Assembly (NCBI GenBank): GCA_902774155.1
Contig: CACYHF010000031.1
Location: 1 to 34,658 of the forward strand
Source: an uncultured Bacteroidia bacterium
GTDB lineage: Bacteria > Bacteroidota > Bacteroidia > Bacteroidales > UBA932
DNA: 34,658 nt
Direction: 5' to 3'
The position numbers and the translations under genes were made by a program. The notes below the pieces were generated by a model. That model saw only the letters and a list, made by a program, of their open reading frames with translations, searched no databases and had not been told where the DNA came from. Below are positions 17,741-25,125 of the stretch, one piece after another (the first letter of the stretch is position 1; each line of letters opens with the position of its first letter).

Positions 17741-18667
17741 TCAAATTTCGTAAACATCGCCGTCAGAAGTGGCGAAAGTTTCGGGAAACACCGTCCGGCA
17801 TTCGGCCTCATAGGCCTTGCAATTGTTGTCGCGGGAAGAATAATGGCCGATGAGCAGTTTCCCGACGCCGGCCTCGCGGGCCACCTGCGCGGCCTGCAAC
17901 GTGGTGGAATGGTGGCGGACAGCGCCTAAATCGGCATATTCCTCCAGATAGGTGGTCTCATGGTAGATGACCGTGGTTCCCTGCAGCCAGCCGGCCAGTT
18001 CCGGGAACGGGGACGTATCCGAACAATAGGCGTAGCTCCGGGGCACGAAGGGCTTGTAGGCAGCCTCGGAGGCCGGAATCACGCTGCCGTCGGTACGCAG
18101 CACGTCCTCCCCGCGTTTGAGCGTGCCGATTTCCGTGAGGGTGAGGCCGTAACGCGCAATGGCATCCTTGTGCACATTGAAGGGAGGCTCTTTCTCGGCA
18201 ATACGGAAACCAAAGGTTTCGATGCCGTGGTTCAGCGGAAATGCCTGGACCAGAATGCTTTTGCTCTCCAGGATGGTTTCCGGTTCTTTCATCTTCAGCG
18301 GCGTATAACGGATTTCAAAAGCCAGACCATCGCCATAATAGCTGAGGAAGAACTTGAGCAAGGGGCCGAAATTGGGCGGGGCGAAAATGTTCAGCGGCGT
18401 CTGCCGGCCCTTCATCCCCAGCGTACTGAGCAGGCCGAAGATGCCGAAAACGTGGTCCCCGTGGATGTGGGAGAGGAAAATGGAATCCAGCTTCATCATA
18501 GGGATATGCTCCTGGACCATCCAGTACTGGGTTCCCTCTCCGCAGTCGATAAGGAACAAGCGCCCATGCACACTGAGTGCCTGGGCGCTTTGGTTTCTGT
18601 CCCCTGTGGGCATGGCCGAGGCCGTGCCCAGCAGGGTTAAGGTAAAGGTATTCGGGTTATTACTCAC
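17741..18667 (-). CDS. rnz: Ribonuclease Z
   Basis: Zinc-dependent tRNA 3'-endonuclease of the metallo-beta-lactamase fold, 308 residues, the usual short-form length. The metal site is visible: SHIHGDH (HxHxDH), LNHGIE, SDTSPFPEL, and the late ITGHYSSR-type block here reading LIGHYSSRD. The N-terminus TLLGTASAMPTGDRNQSA fits the family. tRNA-Thr in this window has no encoded CCA, so 3'-end trimming is needed. GTG 18667 is taken as start: GTGAGTAA overlaps the rpsA stop by 8 nt, pointing to translational coupling. No better ATG exists before the first strand. Confidence 0.93.
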   Translation of the reverse strand: MSNNPNTFTLTLLGTASAMPTGDRNQSAQALSVHGRLFLIDCGEGTQYWMVQEHIPMMKLDSIFLSHIHGDHVFGIFGLLSTLGMKGRQTPLNIFAPPNFGPLLKFFLSYYGDGLAFEIRYTPLKMKEPETILESKSILVQAFPLNHGIETFGFRIAEKEPPFNVHKDAIARYGLTLTEIGTLKRGEDVLRTDGSVIPASEAAYKPFVPRSYAYCSDTSPFPELAGWLQGTTVIYHETTYLEEYADLGAVRHHSTTLQAAQVAREAGVGKLLIGHYSSRDNNCKAYEAECRTVFPETFATSDGDVYEI

Positions 18668-20021
18668 CCTTTTCCAGCTGCTCCTTCAGGGCGGCCAGGG
18701 CAGAGATGTCACCGAGGGTGGTCTTCTCCACGTTGCTCTGGACCTTCTTGATGGCCTTCTTGGCGCTTTCGGCCTCGGCGGTCTCGCGGGCGGCTTTCAC
18801 CTCCTGATAGGTGCGGACGTGGGATACGCGGACGGTGCGGGTGCTGCGGCGCAGATCCACCACCTTCACGGGCAGGGTCTCGCCCACCAGGGCCTGCTTG
18901 CCGTCTTCCTTCACCATCTCACGGTTGAAGGCGGTCACTTCGGTACCATCGGCCAGGGCCAGGGTGGTGTTCTTGTCGCTGGTGGCGGTTACGGTAGCGT
19001 CTACCGTGGTGCCCACAGGGTACTTGGCCTCGAGTTCGTCCCAAGGGTTGGGAGTGAGCTGCTTGTGGCCCAGGGAGAGCTTGTGGCTATTCTCGTCGAA
19101 GTCCAGGATTACAACGTCGATGACGTCGCCGCTCTGAACCATTTCGGCGGGATGCTTGATCTTGTTCCAGGACAGGTCGGAGATGTGGATCAGACCCTCG
19201 ACACCGTCTTCCAGTTCGGCGAATACACCGAAGTTGGTGATGTTACGGACGGTAGCCTTGTGCTGGGAACCCACGGGATATTTCTCGCGGATGGTCTCCC
19301 AAGGATTGGTGGTGAGCTGCTTGATGCCCAGGGACATCTTGCGGGCCTCGCGGTCCAGGGTGAGGATGACGGCTTCCACTTCGTCGCCCATCTTCAGGAA
19401 TTCCTGAGCGCTGTGCAGACGAGGGCTCCAGCTCATTTCGCTCACGTGTACCAGACCTTCCACGCCAGGTTCCACCTCTACGAAGGCGCCGTAGTCGGCC
19501 ACGGCCACTACCTTGCCCTTCACGGTGTCGCCCACCTTCAGGTCTGCGGAGAGAGCCTCCCACGGGTGCGGGGTAAGCTGCTTGAGGCCCAGGGCGATAC
19601 GCTTCTGCTGCTCGTTGAAATCGAGCACCACCACGTTGATCTTCTGGTCCAGGGCAACCACTTCTTCCGGATGGGAGATGCGGCCCCAGCTGAGGTCGGT
19701 GATGTGGATGAGACCGTCCACACCGCCCAGGTCTACGAACACGCCGTAGTTGGTAATGTTCTTCACCACGCCCTCGAGCACCTGGCCCTTCTCCAGCTTG
19801 GAGATGAGTTCTGCACGCTTGAGTTCCTGCTCGGCCTCCAGGAGAGCCTTGTGGGAAACGACCACGTTGCGGAATTCCTGATTAATCTTCACGATCTTGA
19901 AGTCCATGGTGGTGTCCACGAATACGTCGTAGTCACGGATGGGCTTGATGTCGATCTGGGAGCCGGGGAGGAAGGCCTCGATGCCGAACACGTCCACGAT
20001 CATACCACCCTTGGTGGCTTT
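18660..20021 (-). CDS. rpsA: 30S ribosomal protein S1, 3' part (S1 domains 2-6), out of frame with the 5' part
   Basis: This frame encodes the rest of S1: most of domain 2 (ATKGGMIVDVFGIEAFLPGSQ) and complete domains 3 (VLEGVVKNITNYGVFVDLGG), 4 (VKGKVVAVADYGAFVEVE), 5 (KATVRNITNFGVFAELED) and a diverged domain 6. S1 binds mRNA on the 30S subunit. It continues the 19933-20460 fragment but in another frame. Around 20019-20022 the sequence passes from WDMVNAAYE straight to KATKGGMIV, where related S1 proteins have about ten more residues, the first strand of domain 2. A deletion of length 3n+2 fits. An ATG at 20003 would allow only an incomplete protein. rnz follows with an 8-nt overlap. Confidence 0.88.
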   Translation of the reverse strand, partial: KATKGGMIVDVFGIEAFLPGSQIDIKPIRDYDVFVDTTMDFKIVKINQEFRNVVVSHKALLEAEQELKRAELISKLEKGQVLEGVVKNITNYGVFVDLGGVDGLIHITDLSWGRISHPEEVVALDQKINVVVLDFNEQQKRIALGLKQLTPHPWEALSADLKVGDTVKGKVVAVADYGAFVEVEPGVEGLVHVSEMSWSPRLHSAQEFLKMGDEVEAVILTLDREARKMSLGIKQLTTNPWETIREKYPVGSQHKATVRNITNFGVFAELEDGVEGLIHISDLSWNKIKHPAEMVQSGDVIDVVILDFDENSHKLSLGHKQLTPNPWDELEAKYPVGTTVDATVTATSDKNTTLALADGTEVTAFNREMVKEDGKQALVGETLPVKVVDLRRSTRTVRVSHVRTYQEVKAARETAEAESAKKAIKKVQSNVEKTTLGDISALAALKEQLEKGE

Positions 20022-20460
20022 CGTAGGCGGCGTTTACCATATCCCAAGACTTGAGCTGACGGGCCTTCTTGTGGGAAATCACCAGCTGACCTTTGCGGTC
20101 TTCGGCGTTCTCCACCAGCACTTCCACCTTGTCACCCACTTTCAGATCCGGGTTGTAGCGGAATTCGGGAGCAGAGATGACACCTTCGCTCTTGGCGCCG
20201 ATGTTCACCACCACCTCACGCTTGTTGATAGCGGTAACAACACCTTCCACCACCTCATTTTCGGTGACCTTGGAAAGGGTTTGCTCGTACTTGGCCAGGG
20301 TTTCTTCCTTGGAACCCTTCTCTACGCCCTCGTTCTCAAAAGCATCCCAGTCGAAATCTTCGGGAGCTACAGAGGCGTTGAGCACAGCCTTCTTGGTTTC
20401 TTTCTGGACAGGAGCCTCCACCGGAGTCTCTTCTGCCACGTTCTTAATTTCTTCAGACAT
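19933..20460 (-). CDS. rpsA: 30S ribosomal protein S1, 5' part (S1 domain 1), frame-shifted
   Basis: N-terminal part of S1: an acidic leader (MSEEIKNVAEETPVEAP), the FDWDAFE segment common in Bacteroidota S1, then S1 domain 1 (VVEGVVTAINKREVVVNIGAKSEGVI) through SHKKARQLKSWDMVNAAYE, residue 147. After this residue the frame is wrong; the remaining 28 codons (SHQGWYDRGRVRH and on) do not resemble S1 and are translation of the shifted sequence. Start ATG 20460 follows an 85-90 nt leader with a hairpin and a clear promoter. S1 is essential in most bacteria that have it, so an assembly or sequencing error, or a lineage-specific lesion in an uncultured genome, must both be considered. Confidence 0.88.
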   Translation of the reverse strand: MSEEIKNVAEETPVEAPVQKETKKAVLNASVAPEDFDWDAFENEGVEKGSKEETLAKYEQTLSKVTENEVVEGVVTAINKREVVVNIGAKSEGVISAPEFRYNPDLKVGDKVEVLVENAEDRKGQLVISHKKARQLKSWDMVNAAYESHQGWYDRGRVRHRGLPPRLPDRHQAHP

Positions 20461-20512
20461 AAACAGTTTGGTTGAAAAAACTAGTAGTTAAACATTATTT
20501 CCTGAGCTTTTG

Positions 20513-20537
20513 CCGGAGCGCATATATGCGCGCCCGG
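20513..20537 (-). promoter_or_regulatory. Hairpin in the rpsA mRNA leader
   Basis: CCGG (20513-20516) pairs with CCGG (20534-20537) and encloses the perfect 14-bp palindrome GCGCATATATGCGC (20518-20531). It lies in the predicted rpsA leader, between promoter (20551-20558) and ATG (20460). S1 represses its own mRNA in E. coli, so an autoregulatory role is possible, but this is inference. Confidence 0.4.
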
Positions 20538-20550
20538 GGAAAAAAGCGCG

Positions 20551-20558
20551 CAAATATA
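20551..20558 (-). promoter_or_regulatory. -7 promoter element for rpsA
   Basis: Minus-strand TATATTTG matches TAnnTTTG. TTG lies 20 nt further upstream, a plausible -33 element. The predicted leader is about 85 nt. The 318-nt gap between rpsA and aqpZ also holds the 124-bp repeat (20585-20708) and the aqpZ terminator. Confidence 0.75.
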
Positions 20559-20584
20559 CGGATAAATATTTGATTATACAACAA

Positions 20585-20708
20585 TTTGGCGCAGGTCTGG
20601 GCACTTTTGGCGCAGGTCTGTTTTTCTGCCGCATACCTGCTCCGCATATCGGTCTCCTGTGTATTCTGATGGCGCAGGACCGCACACTTTTTCCCGACCT
20701 GCGCCATC
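20585..20708 (-). repeat. 124-bp structured dispersed repeat, copy A
   Basis: On the minus strand it matches copy B (25108-25231, plus strand) with 15 substitutions and no gap over 123 positions (about 88% identity). It begins with an 11-bp perfect stem, GATGGCGCAGG (20708-20698) with CCTGCGCCATC (20678-20668), and a 19-nt loop. A weaker stem follows: its arm at 20643-20634 has two mismatches to GGCGCAGGTC, the other arm is 20618-20609. A further half-site lies at 20597-20588; the last two are 21 bp apart. It sits between the aqpZ terminator and the rpsA promoter. Substitutions show no codon-position bias (6, 4, 5), so it is not a protein gene. It may be a REP-like element. Confidence 0.85.
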
Positions 20709-20725
20709 TGACCCTGCTATAATGC

Positions 20726-20755
20726 AAAAGGCCAACCTGAACGGGTTGGCCTTTT
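20726..20755. terminator. Strong terminator after aqpZ
   Basis: AAAAGGCCAACC (20726-20737) pairs perfectly with GGTTGGCCTTTT (20744-20755) around a 6-nt loop. It is 23 nt past the aqpZ stop and could act in both directions. Confidence 0.92.
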
Positions 20756-20778
20756 GTGTCAGATGCAGGATTATCCTG

Positions 20779-21450
20779 TTACTTGGCGGGAGCGATGGCT
20801 TTCCAGACTGCGGCACTCAGGGCACCACCCACCAGGGGAGCGCAGATGAATACCCACAGATCCTGCAGGGCAGCACCACCGGCGAACAGAGCCGGGCCGA
20901 TGGAACGGGCCGGGTTCACGGAAGTTCCGGTGAGGTTGATGCAAACCAGGTGGACGAGGATGAGGGTGAGGCCGATGGCCAGACCGGCCAGATTACCGGC
21001 ACCCACTTTGGAATCCGTGGTGCCCAGCACCACCAGGACGAACAGGAAGGTGGCGATCACTTCCACCAGGCAGGCACCCCAGACGCCGCCCGCATTGGCT
21101 ACGCCGTTGGTACCCAGGCCGCCGGTAAGATCCGGAGCAGCCACAACTTTGGTGAGCAGGAGGAGAAGGGCGCCGGCGATGATACCGCCGATCACCTGAC
21201 CTACCCAGTAACCGCAAGCGTCTTTCCAGCTCATGCGGCCGCTGAGCGCAACACCCAGGGTGATGGCCGGGTTGATGTGGCAACCGCTGATGCCGCCGAT
21301 GGTGTAGGCCATGGCCACAACAGTGAGACCGAAAGCGATGGCCGTTCCCACTACGCCGGCAGGCGTGTTGCAGCCCAGAAACATGGCGGTACCGCAACCA
21401 AGGAACGTGAGGACAAATGTGCCGAGGCACTCTGCAATGTACTTTTTCAT
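20779..21450 (-). CDS. aqpZ: Aquaporin Z-type water channel
   Basis: A 223-residue MIP-family inner-membrane channel with six membrane helices. Both pore loops carry NPA: HINPAITLGVAL (about 65-76) and SVNPARSIGPALF (about 180-192). The N-terminus MKKYIAECLGTFVLTFLGCG and the short loop regions fit AqpZ rather than the larger glycerol facilitator GlpF. It allows water to equilibrate during osmotic change. It starts 18 nt after corA and is followed by a strong terminator, so the two form a small transport operon driven from the corA promoter. Confidence 0.94.
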   Translation of the reverse strand: MKKYIAECLGTFVLTFLGCGTAMFLGCNTPAGVVGTAIAFGLTVVAMAYTIGGISGCHINPAITLGVALSGRMSWKDACGYWVGQVIGGIIAGALLLLLTKVVAAPDLTGGLGTNGVANAGGVWGACLVEVIATFLFVLVVLGTTDSKVGAGNLAGLAIGLTLILVHLVCINLTGTSVNPARSIGPALFAGGAALQDLWVFICAPLVGGALSAAVWKAIAPAK

Positions 21451-21468
21451 AGGTTTTAGTGTTTATGA

Positions 21469-22401
21469 TTAAAGAAGTTTCTTGCGACGGAAGAGCACTA
21501 ACACCAGCAGGCAGCTCAGGGCCATCAGGCCCAGGATAATGACCCAGTTCCAGAAATTGGCGTTGGGTTCGTCGGTCTGGAGGATGGGGAGCCTGACGTT
21601 CATGCCGTAAAAACCGGCAATAAGGGTGGGCGGCATCAGGAACACCGACACCACCGCCAGGATTTTCATGATCTTGTTCTGCTCCAGGTTGATGAGACCC
21701 ACCACGGTGTCCTGGAGGTATTCCAGACGCTCGAAGCAGAAGTTGGTGTGGCTGAGCAGGGAACTGATATCCTGCAGTAACACGTTCAGGCGGTTCTCCA
21801 GGCTGCGCGGCACCTTTGTGGAACGCATGAGGTTGGAGATGAGCCGCTGCTTATCCACCACGTTTTCCCGCACCACCATGGTGTTTTCCTGCATCTGGGA
21901 GATGTCTATCAGGAGTTCCTGGTCGATGTCTTCCTGGTCATTGATCTGCCGGGCATACTGGGAGATCTCCTTGGAAAGGAGCTCGATCATATCGGCATCC
22001 AGGTCTACACGTTGATCCAGGATGCTGGCAAACACGCTGAAGCCGGAAGGATATTGCTTGGGATTCACCTGCATACGGCGCTGCAGCTCCGTGAAGGAAC
22101 GCAGCGGTACTTCGCGGAGTGTGGCGAGGGTATCGTCCATAATGGTGAACGACACGGCTTGCTCCCCGTACTCTTCCGGACCCGGCGTCAGGAAGTTGGT
22201 GTTGGCGAAAATGGCGTCGTCGGTCTCGAAATAACGGGACGATGATTCAATTTCCTCTGCCTGTGCCCGGCTTTGGATTTCGGTGCCCATGAAGGCTTCC
22301 ACCGCACGTTTTTCCGCCCCTGTGGGATTCACAAGGTCTATCCATACGGTGTCCTCCAGCTTCAATATTTTTCCGTTTTCTTTGTAGAAGATACTCAGCA
22401 T
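21469..22401 (-). CDS. corA: CorA family magnesium transporter
   Basis: A 310-residue protein with a long cytoplasmic N-terminal domain and two C-terminal membrane helices. The signature GMN is in YGMNVRLP at the end of the first helix, followed by an acidic/polar loop (ILQTDEPNANFW), a second helix and the basic tail FRRKKLL. CorA pentamers carry Mg2+ (also Co2+ or Ni2+) inward. The helical segment at about 165-245 is the long stalk helix. It has its own promoter (TACTTTTG at 22488-22495) with an 86-nt leader and is cotranscribed with aqpZ. Confidence 0.94.
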   Translation of the reverse strand: MLSIFYKENGKILKLEDTVWIDLVNPTGAEKRAVEAFMGTEIQSRAQAEEIESSSRYFETDDAIFANTNFLTPGPEEYGEQAVSFTIMDDTLATLREVPLRSFTELQRRMQVNPKQYPSGFSVFASILDQRVDLDADMIELLSKEISQYARQINDQEDIDQELLIDISQMQENTMVVRENVVDKQRLISNLMRSTKVPRSLENRLNVLLQDISSLLSHTNFCFERLEYLQDTVVGLINLEQNKIMKILAVVSVFLMPPTLIAGFYGMNVRLPILQTDEPNANFWNWVIILGLMALSCLLVLVLFRRKKLL

Positions 22402-22487
22402 ATCTCTCGATCTGTTTTAGCTCCGGGCCAGTCGCTCCGGATGGGATTGTACAATAAACCAGCCGACGTTACGGAAAAGTCAGCACA

Positions 22488-22495
22488 CAAAAGTA
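22488..22495 (-). promoter_or_regulatory. -7 promoter element for corA-aqpZ
   Basis: Minus-strand TACTTTTG matches TAnnTTTG, 86 nt before the corA ATG. The leader contains a short CCGG-type stem (GGAGCGACTGGCCCGGAGC); no known metal riboswitch is recognised. Confidence 0.65.
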
Positions 22496-22528
22496 CGGAA
22501 AAAACTTGAAAAAGCAAGCACTAATCGC

Positions 22529-22536
22529 TATTTTTG
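22529..22536 (+). promoter_or_regulatory. -7 promoter element for the phosphodiester glycosidase gene, five bases before ATG
   Basis: TATTTTTG is followed by CCTCT and ATG 22542, predicting a leaderless mRNA and fixing the start codon. Confidence 0.7.
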
Positions 22537-22541
22537 CCTCT

Positions 22542-23393
22542 ATGAAAAAGTTATGGATTCTTTTGGGCGCCGCCCTGCTCTGCGCCTGCCAGCCGGAGCC
22601 CCATTTTTTAGATGGGGCCGATAACCTGTACAACCTGGAAAACGGCGCAGTGCTCACAGCCCGGAAGGCCCGGAAAGCCCCTGGGGTATATGGCCAGTTA
22701 CATACGGATCTTTTCGGCCAACCGCAAGCCATCAGTTTTGTGCGTGTGCGTCCGGAAGCCTACGGAATCGACATCCTTTGCGGCGAGGGCGAACAGGCCG
22801 ATAGCACCAGCGCCATGTGCCTGCGTTACGGTGCCATAGCCGGCATCAACGGCAGCTATTTCAATATGGGTGCCCTCACGCCCCAAACTTTTATCAAGGA
22901 TGATGGAGCCCAGGTGGGCAGTCCTGCCAATCAGGAATCTTTCCGGACCAACGGTGCCATTTATGTCCAGCAGGATGGTTATTCCATTGATGCCGGCGAA
23001 GATACCACGGCCGTTTGCTGGGAAGCCATGGGCAGCGGTCCCATCCTCATCGACGAAGGGGAAATCCGTTCTTATCCGGAAGACAAACCGAATGATAACT
23101 TTTACGGCGTGCGTCATCCCCGCTCCCTGGTAGGAACCGACAAAGAAGGTTATTTATGGCTGGTGGTAGTGGACGGCCGAAACGACAAAGCTGCCGGTAT
23201 GACCATCGGCGAACTTACGGTACTGGCCTGCCTGATCGGCCTCACGGACGCCCTGAATCTGGACGGCGGCGGATCTTCTACCTTGTGGACCCTGCCGGGC
23301 GGCGTGCTGAACCACCCCTGTGATAACGGCCGCTTCGACGCCTACGGCCAGCGCCGCGTTCCCAACGTACTTGCCCTGAAAAAAGGTAACTGA
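22542..23393 (+). CDS. Phosphodiester glycosidase (NAGPA/DUF2233) lipoprotein
   Basis: A 283-residue exported protein. The N-terminus MKKLWILLGAALLCACQPEP is a signal peptide ending in Cys16, a plausible lipobox (LCAC) though Cys at -2 is unusual. The body has NAGPA-domain (phosphodiester glycosidase) motifs: INGSYFNMG, the Asp-rich middle, RHPRSLVGTD, VVVDGRND and the strongly conserved LDGGGSSTLW. Members cleave N-acetylglucosamine-phosphodiester type bonds; in bacteria the natural substrate is mostly unknown. The start is placed 5 nt after the promoter element, excluding 12 codons of an upstream reading. It stands alone, divergent from corA; the low-GC RAYT insert follows. Confidence 0.88.
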   Translation: MKKLWILLGAALLCACQPEPHFLDGADNLYNLENGAVLTARKARKAPGVYGQLHTDLFGQPQAISFVRVRPEAYGIDILCGEGEQADSTSAMCLRYGAIAGINGSYFNMGALTPQTFIKDDGAQVGSPANQESFRTNGAIYVQQDGYSIDAGEDTTAVCWEAMGSGPILIDEGEIRSYPEDKPNDNFYGVRHPRSLVGTDKEGYLWLVVVDGRNDKAAGMTIGELTVLACLIGLTDALNLDGGGSSTLWTLPGGVLNHPCDNGRFDAYGQRRVPNVLALKKGN

Positions 23394-23400
23394 CAGTACA

Positions 23401-23570
23401 CGGATAATACCTGTATTTCGGCCTCGCAGGCACGTCAAGTGCCACTTTTTCGTTTTCCCGTCATCGCTTTTTCAAAAAAAGCCGTTTGATGTTTCTGACA
23501 AATCGGTCCTGTAAGACCCTCAGAGGCGGATAATACAGTTAAACGTTTCTTTTTCGGATACACGGATAAG
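23401..23570 (+). repeat. CGGATA-rich stretch before the RAYT gene
   Basis: The 10-mer CGGATAATAC occurs at 23401 and 23527, and shorter CGGATA copies at 23555 and 23563 (the last as CGGATAAG). The 209-nt gap also contains a small hairpin GGTC/GACC (23505-23518). No gene is seen here. The repeats may be recognition or scar sequence of the adjacent transposase, but they are too short to be sure. Confidence 0.35.
23429..23450 (+). terminator. Possible weak terminator after the glycosidase gene
   Basis: GGCAC (23429-23433) pairs with GTGCC (23439-23443), followed by ACTTTTT and further T-rich sequence, 35 nt after the stop codon. The stem is short. Confidence 0.45.
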
Positions 23571-23602
23571 ATTTCTTTCCTTTGCGAAAAAGAAACAAGT
23601 CT

Positions 23603-24523
23603 ATGTCTTTTCAAAGAATCGTCACCCGGACCTTACCGGACGGAATTGTCACTAAAGTTTACCCTTTCCATATTAGCCTGGAGGGATTGGAAAAGAATCT
23701 CCTGTGCCGGGATGAAGATGACTATGATGTAGTAGAAAAACTACTATTCGTTTCGGCTTGGGAAACTAATTGCCTTGTCGTCATCCACATTGTCATGTCC
23801 AATCATGGGCATGCCTGCGTCCTTGCACCTGCTTGGGAAAACGCCTACAAGCTGTCCGAAACACTCAAGAAACGTTGCTCAATGCACATAGCCAACAAGT
23901 ACAATGAACACAATGTGTTAACTAGGACCTCTGCGTGCATCCAGTTGCTAGATACGGACTGGTATGTCCGGAACGTACTGGCTTATATTCCCCGGAATGC
24001 AAAAGACACCGGACAACGGATAGAGGATTATCCTTGGAGCGGATACAGAGGGATGTTTATTGGTGGGAAAAGCGACAATGGGATCCGAAGGGTTGCTTCC
24101 CTCACTCGAAGGGAGAAAGAAGCCCTGTTCCATACTCATGCCAATCTGGATAAAACTCCCTGGCTTCTGGACAGGAATGACCGTCTTGTGCCCGTCACTT
24201 GTTGTGATTGGGAATATCTGGAATCGGCCTTTAACCATGATGAGACCTTCTTTTTGAAAACTATCGGGACGGTGAATCCAGCCGAAATGGAACAGAAACT
24301 GATTCACAACCTGCGAGACAGACAACCTGACCCCACCTTCCTCCTGACGGTAAGCGACTTGTCGGAACGATGGTTCCGGAAAACACCGGCCGAGTTGACA
24401 CTGGAACAGAAATCCCGACTAATCCCATATATTTACCGAAGTTACAGAACCACTGTTTCACAACTGGCCCGGTGCATGAAAGAGAACGCCGAAACTATCG
24501 AAAGAATGATCAGAAAAAGATGA
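23603..24523 (+). CDS. REP-associated tyrosine transposase (RAYT, Y1/IS200-like)
   Basis: A 306-residue single-strand DNA transposase of the HUH type. The HUH motif is MSNHGHACVL (His68, His70); the likely nucleophile is Tyr128 in NVLAYIPRNA, matching the YIxxNP block of the family; YPWSGYRG (143-150) corresponds to the conserved W-SS-Y segment. Residues about 262-306 look like a helix-turn-helix (TLEQKSRLIPYIYRSYRTTVSQLARCM), as in RAYTs with DnaA-like C-termini. RAYTs are domesticated, single-copy relatives of IS200/IS605 transposases linked to REP palindromes. ATG 23603 is preferred over a TTG 21 nt upstream. Its stop overlaps the HRDC gene by ATGA. Base composition is lower in GC than neighbouring genes. 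Confidence 0.87.
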   Translation: MSFQRIVTRTLPDGIVTKVYPFHISLEGLEKNLLCRDEDDYDVVEKLLFVSAWETNCLVVIHIVMSNHGHACVLAPAWENAYKLSETLKKRCSMHIANKYNEHNVLTRTSACIQLLDTDWYVRNVLAYIPRNAKDTGQRIEDYPWSGYRGMFIGGKSDNGIRRVASLTRREKEALFHTHANLDKTPWLLDRNDRLVPVTCCDWEYLESAFNHDETFFLKTIGTVNPAEMEQKLIHNLRDRQPDPTFLLTVSDLSERWFRKTPAELTLEQKSRLIPYIYRSYRTTVSQLARCMKENAETIERMIRKR

Positions 24524-25125
24524 AAACGCTATTACAAATATCCGAATGGGAAGATGGAAGTCTCAGCTTCTATAGTGCCCCGTACCCTGGCATTGAGAAT
24601 TATTATGAATTATTTAGCCGATTTATTCCGGAATTGAAAAAAGCGCCCTACGAAGCACAGATGTGGATTGAACTGTTTGGGGGTGTCCTACAAATGATGG
24701 ATCTGGGGATGAGCTCCTATATGACTGAACCGGATTACGATGATTACTATAATGTAGAGGAAGAACCCTGGTCCAATCAGAAAGATAAACCATGCACGAT
24801 GCCAGACTCCCACCGAGAACCTGACCCCCCATATAACCCTGAAATGGATCCGGAATGGCAAAAAAGACGGATAGCCATCTCAAGCGGACTGAAAAACTGG
24901 CGACAGGAAAAAGCGGAGCAGAAAGGCATTCACAACTGGGAGATCATCAAACATACCGTTTTAGCAGAAATAGCCAGGAAGATGCCGATCACACGGGAGG
25001 ACCTGCTGTCCGTACGGGGTATCGGAGACACTACTTGGAACCGCTATGGTGCGGAAATCCTTTCTGTTGTCCGAAAAAGTATGGATTCAGCTTCTGGAGA
25101 TAAGCCCGATGGTGCAGGTCAGTAA
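24520..25125 (+). CDS. HRDC-domain protein coupled to the RAYT
   Basis: A 201-residue protein of unknown role. Residues about 118-186 form an HRDC domain (helicase and RNase D C-terminal nucleic-acid-binding fold): LKNWRQEKAEQKGI, VLAEIARKMPITREDLLSVRGIGD, WNRYGAEIL. The first 110 residues are acidic and aromatic (DYDDYYNVEEEPW) and match nothing I recognise; there is no helicase or nuclease motif. Its ATG overlaps the RAYT stop (ATGA), so the two are made together. Its last codons and TAA lie inside the repeat at 25108-25231. It may help the RAYT bind or process structured single-stranded DNA; that is inference. An upstream reading from 24370 merely overlaps the RAYT gene. Confidence 0.82.
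   Translation: MKTLLQISEWEDGSLSFYSAPYPGIENYYELFSRFIPELKKAPYEAQMWIELFGGVLQMMDLGMSSYMTEPDYDDYYNVEEEPWSNQKDKPCTMPDSHREPDPPYNPEMDPEWQKRRIAISSGLKNWRQEKAEQKGIHNWEIIKHTVLAEIARKMPITREDLLSVRGIGDTTWNRYGAEILSVVRKSMDSASGDKPDGAGQ

Noticed and set aside
20003-20030. Programmed ribosomal frameshift in rpsA
   Set aside because: A shift alone would not restore the missing first strand of S1 domain 2, and no slippery heptamer is seen; a deletion explains it better.
18354-20054. Long plus-strand reading frame opposite rpsA
   Set aside because: Shadow of the high-GC S1 gene; its translation has no recognisable domain, while the minus strand encodes clear S1 repeats.
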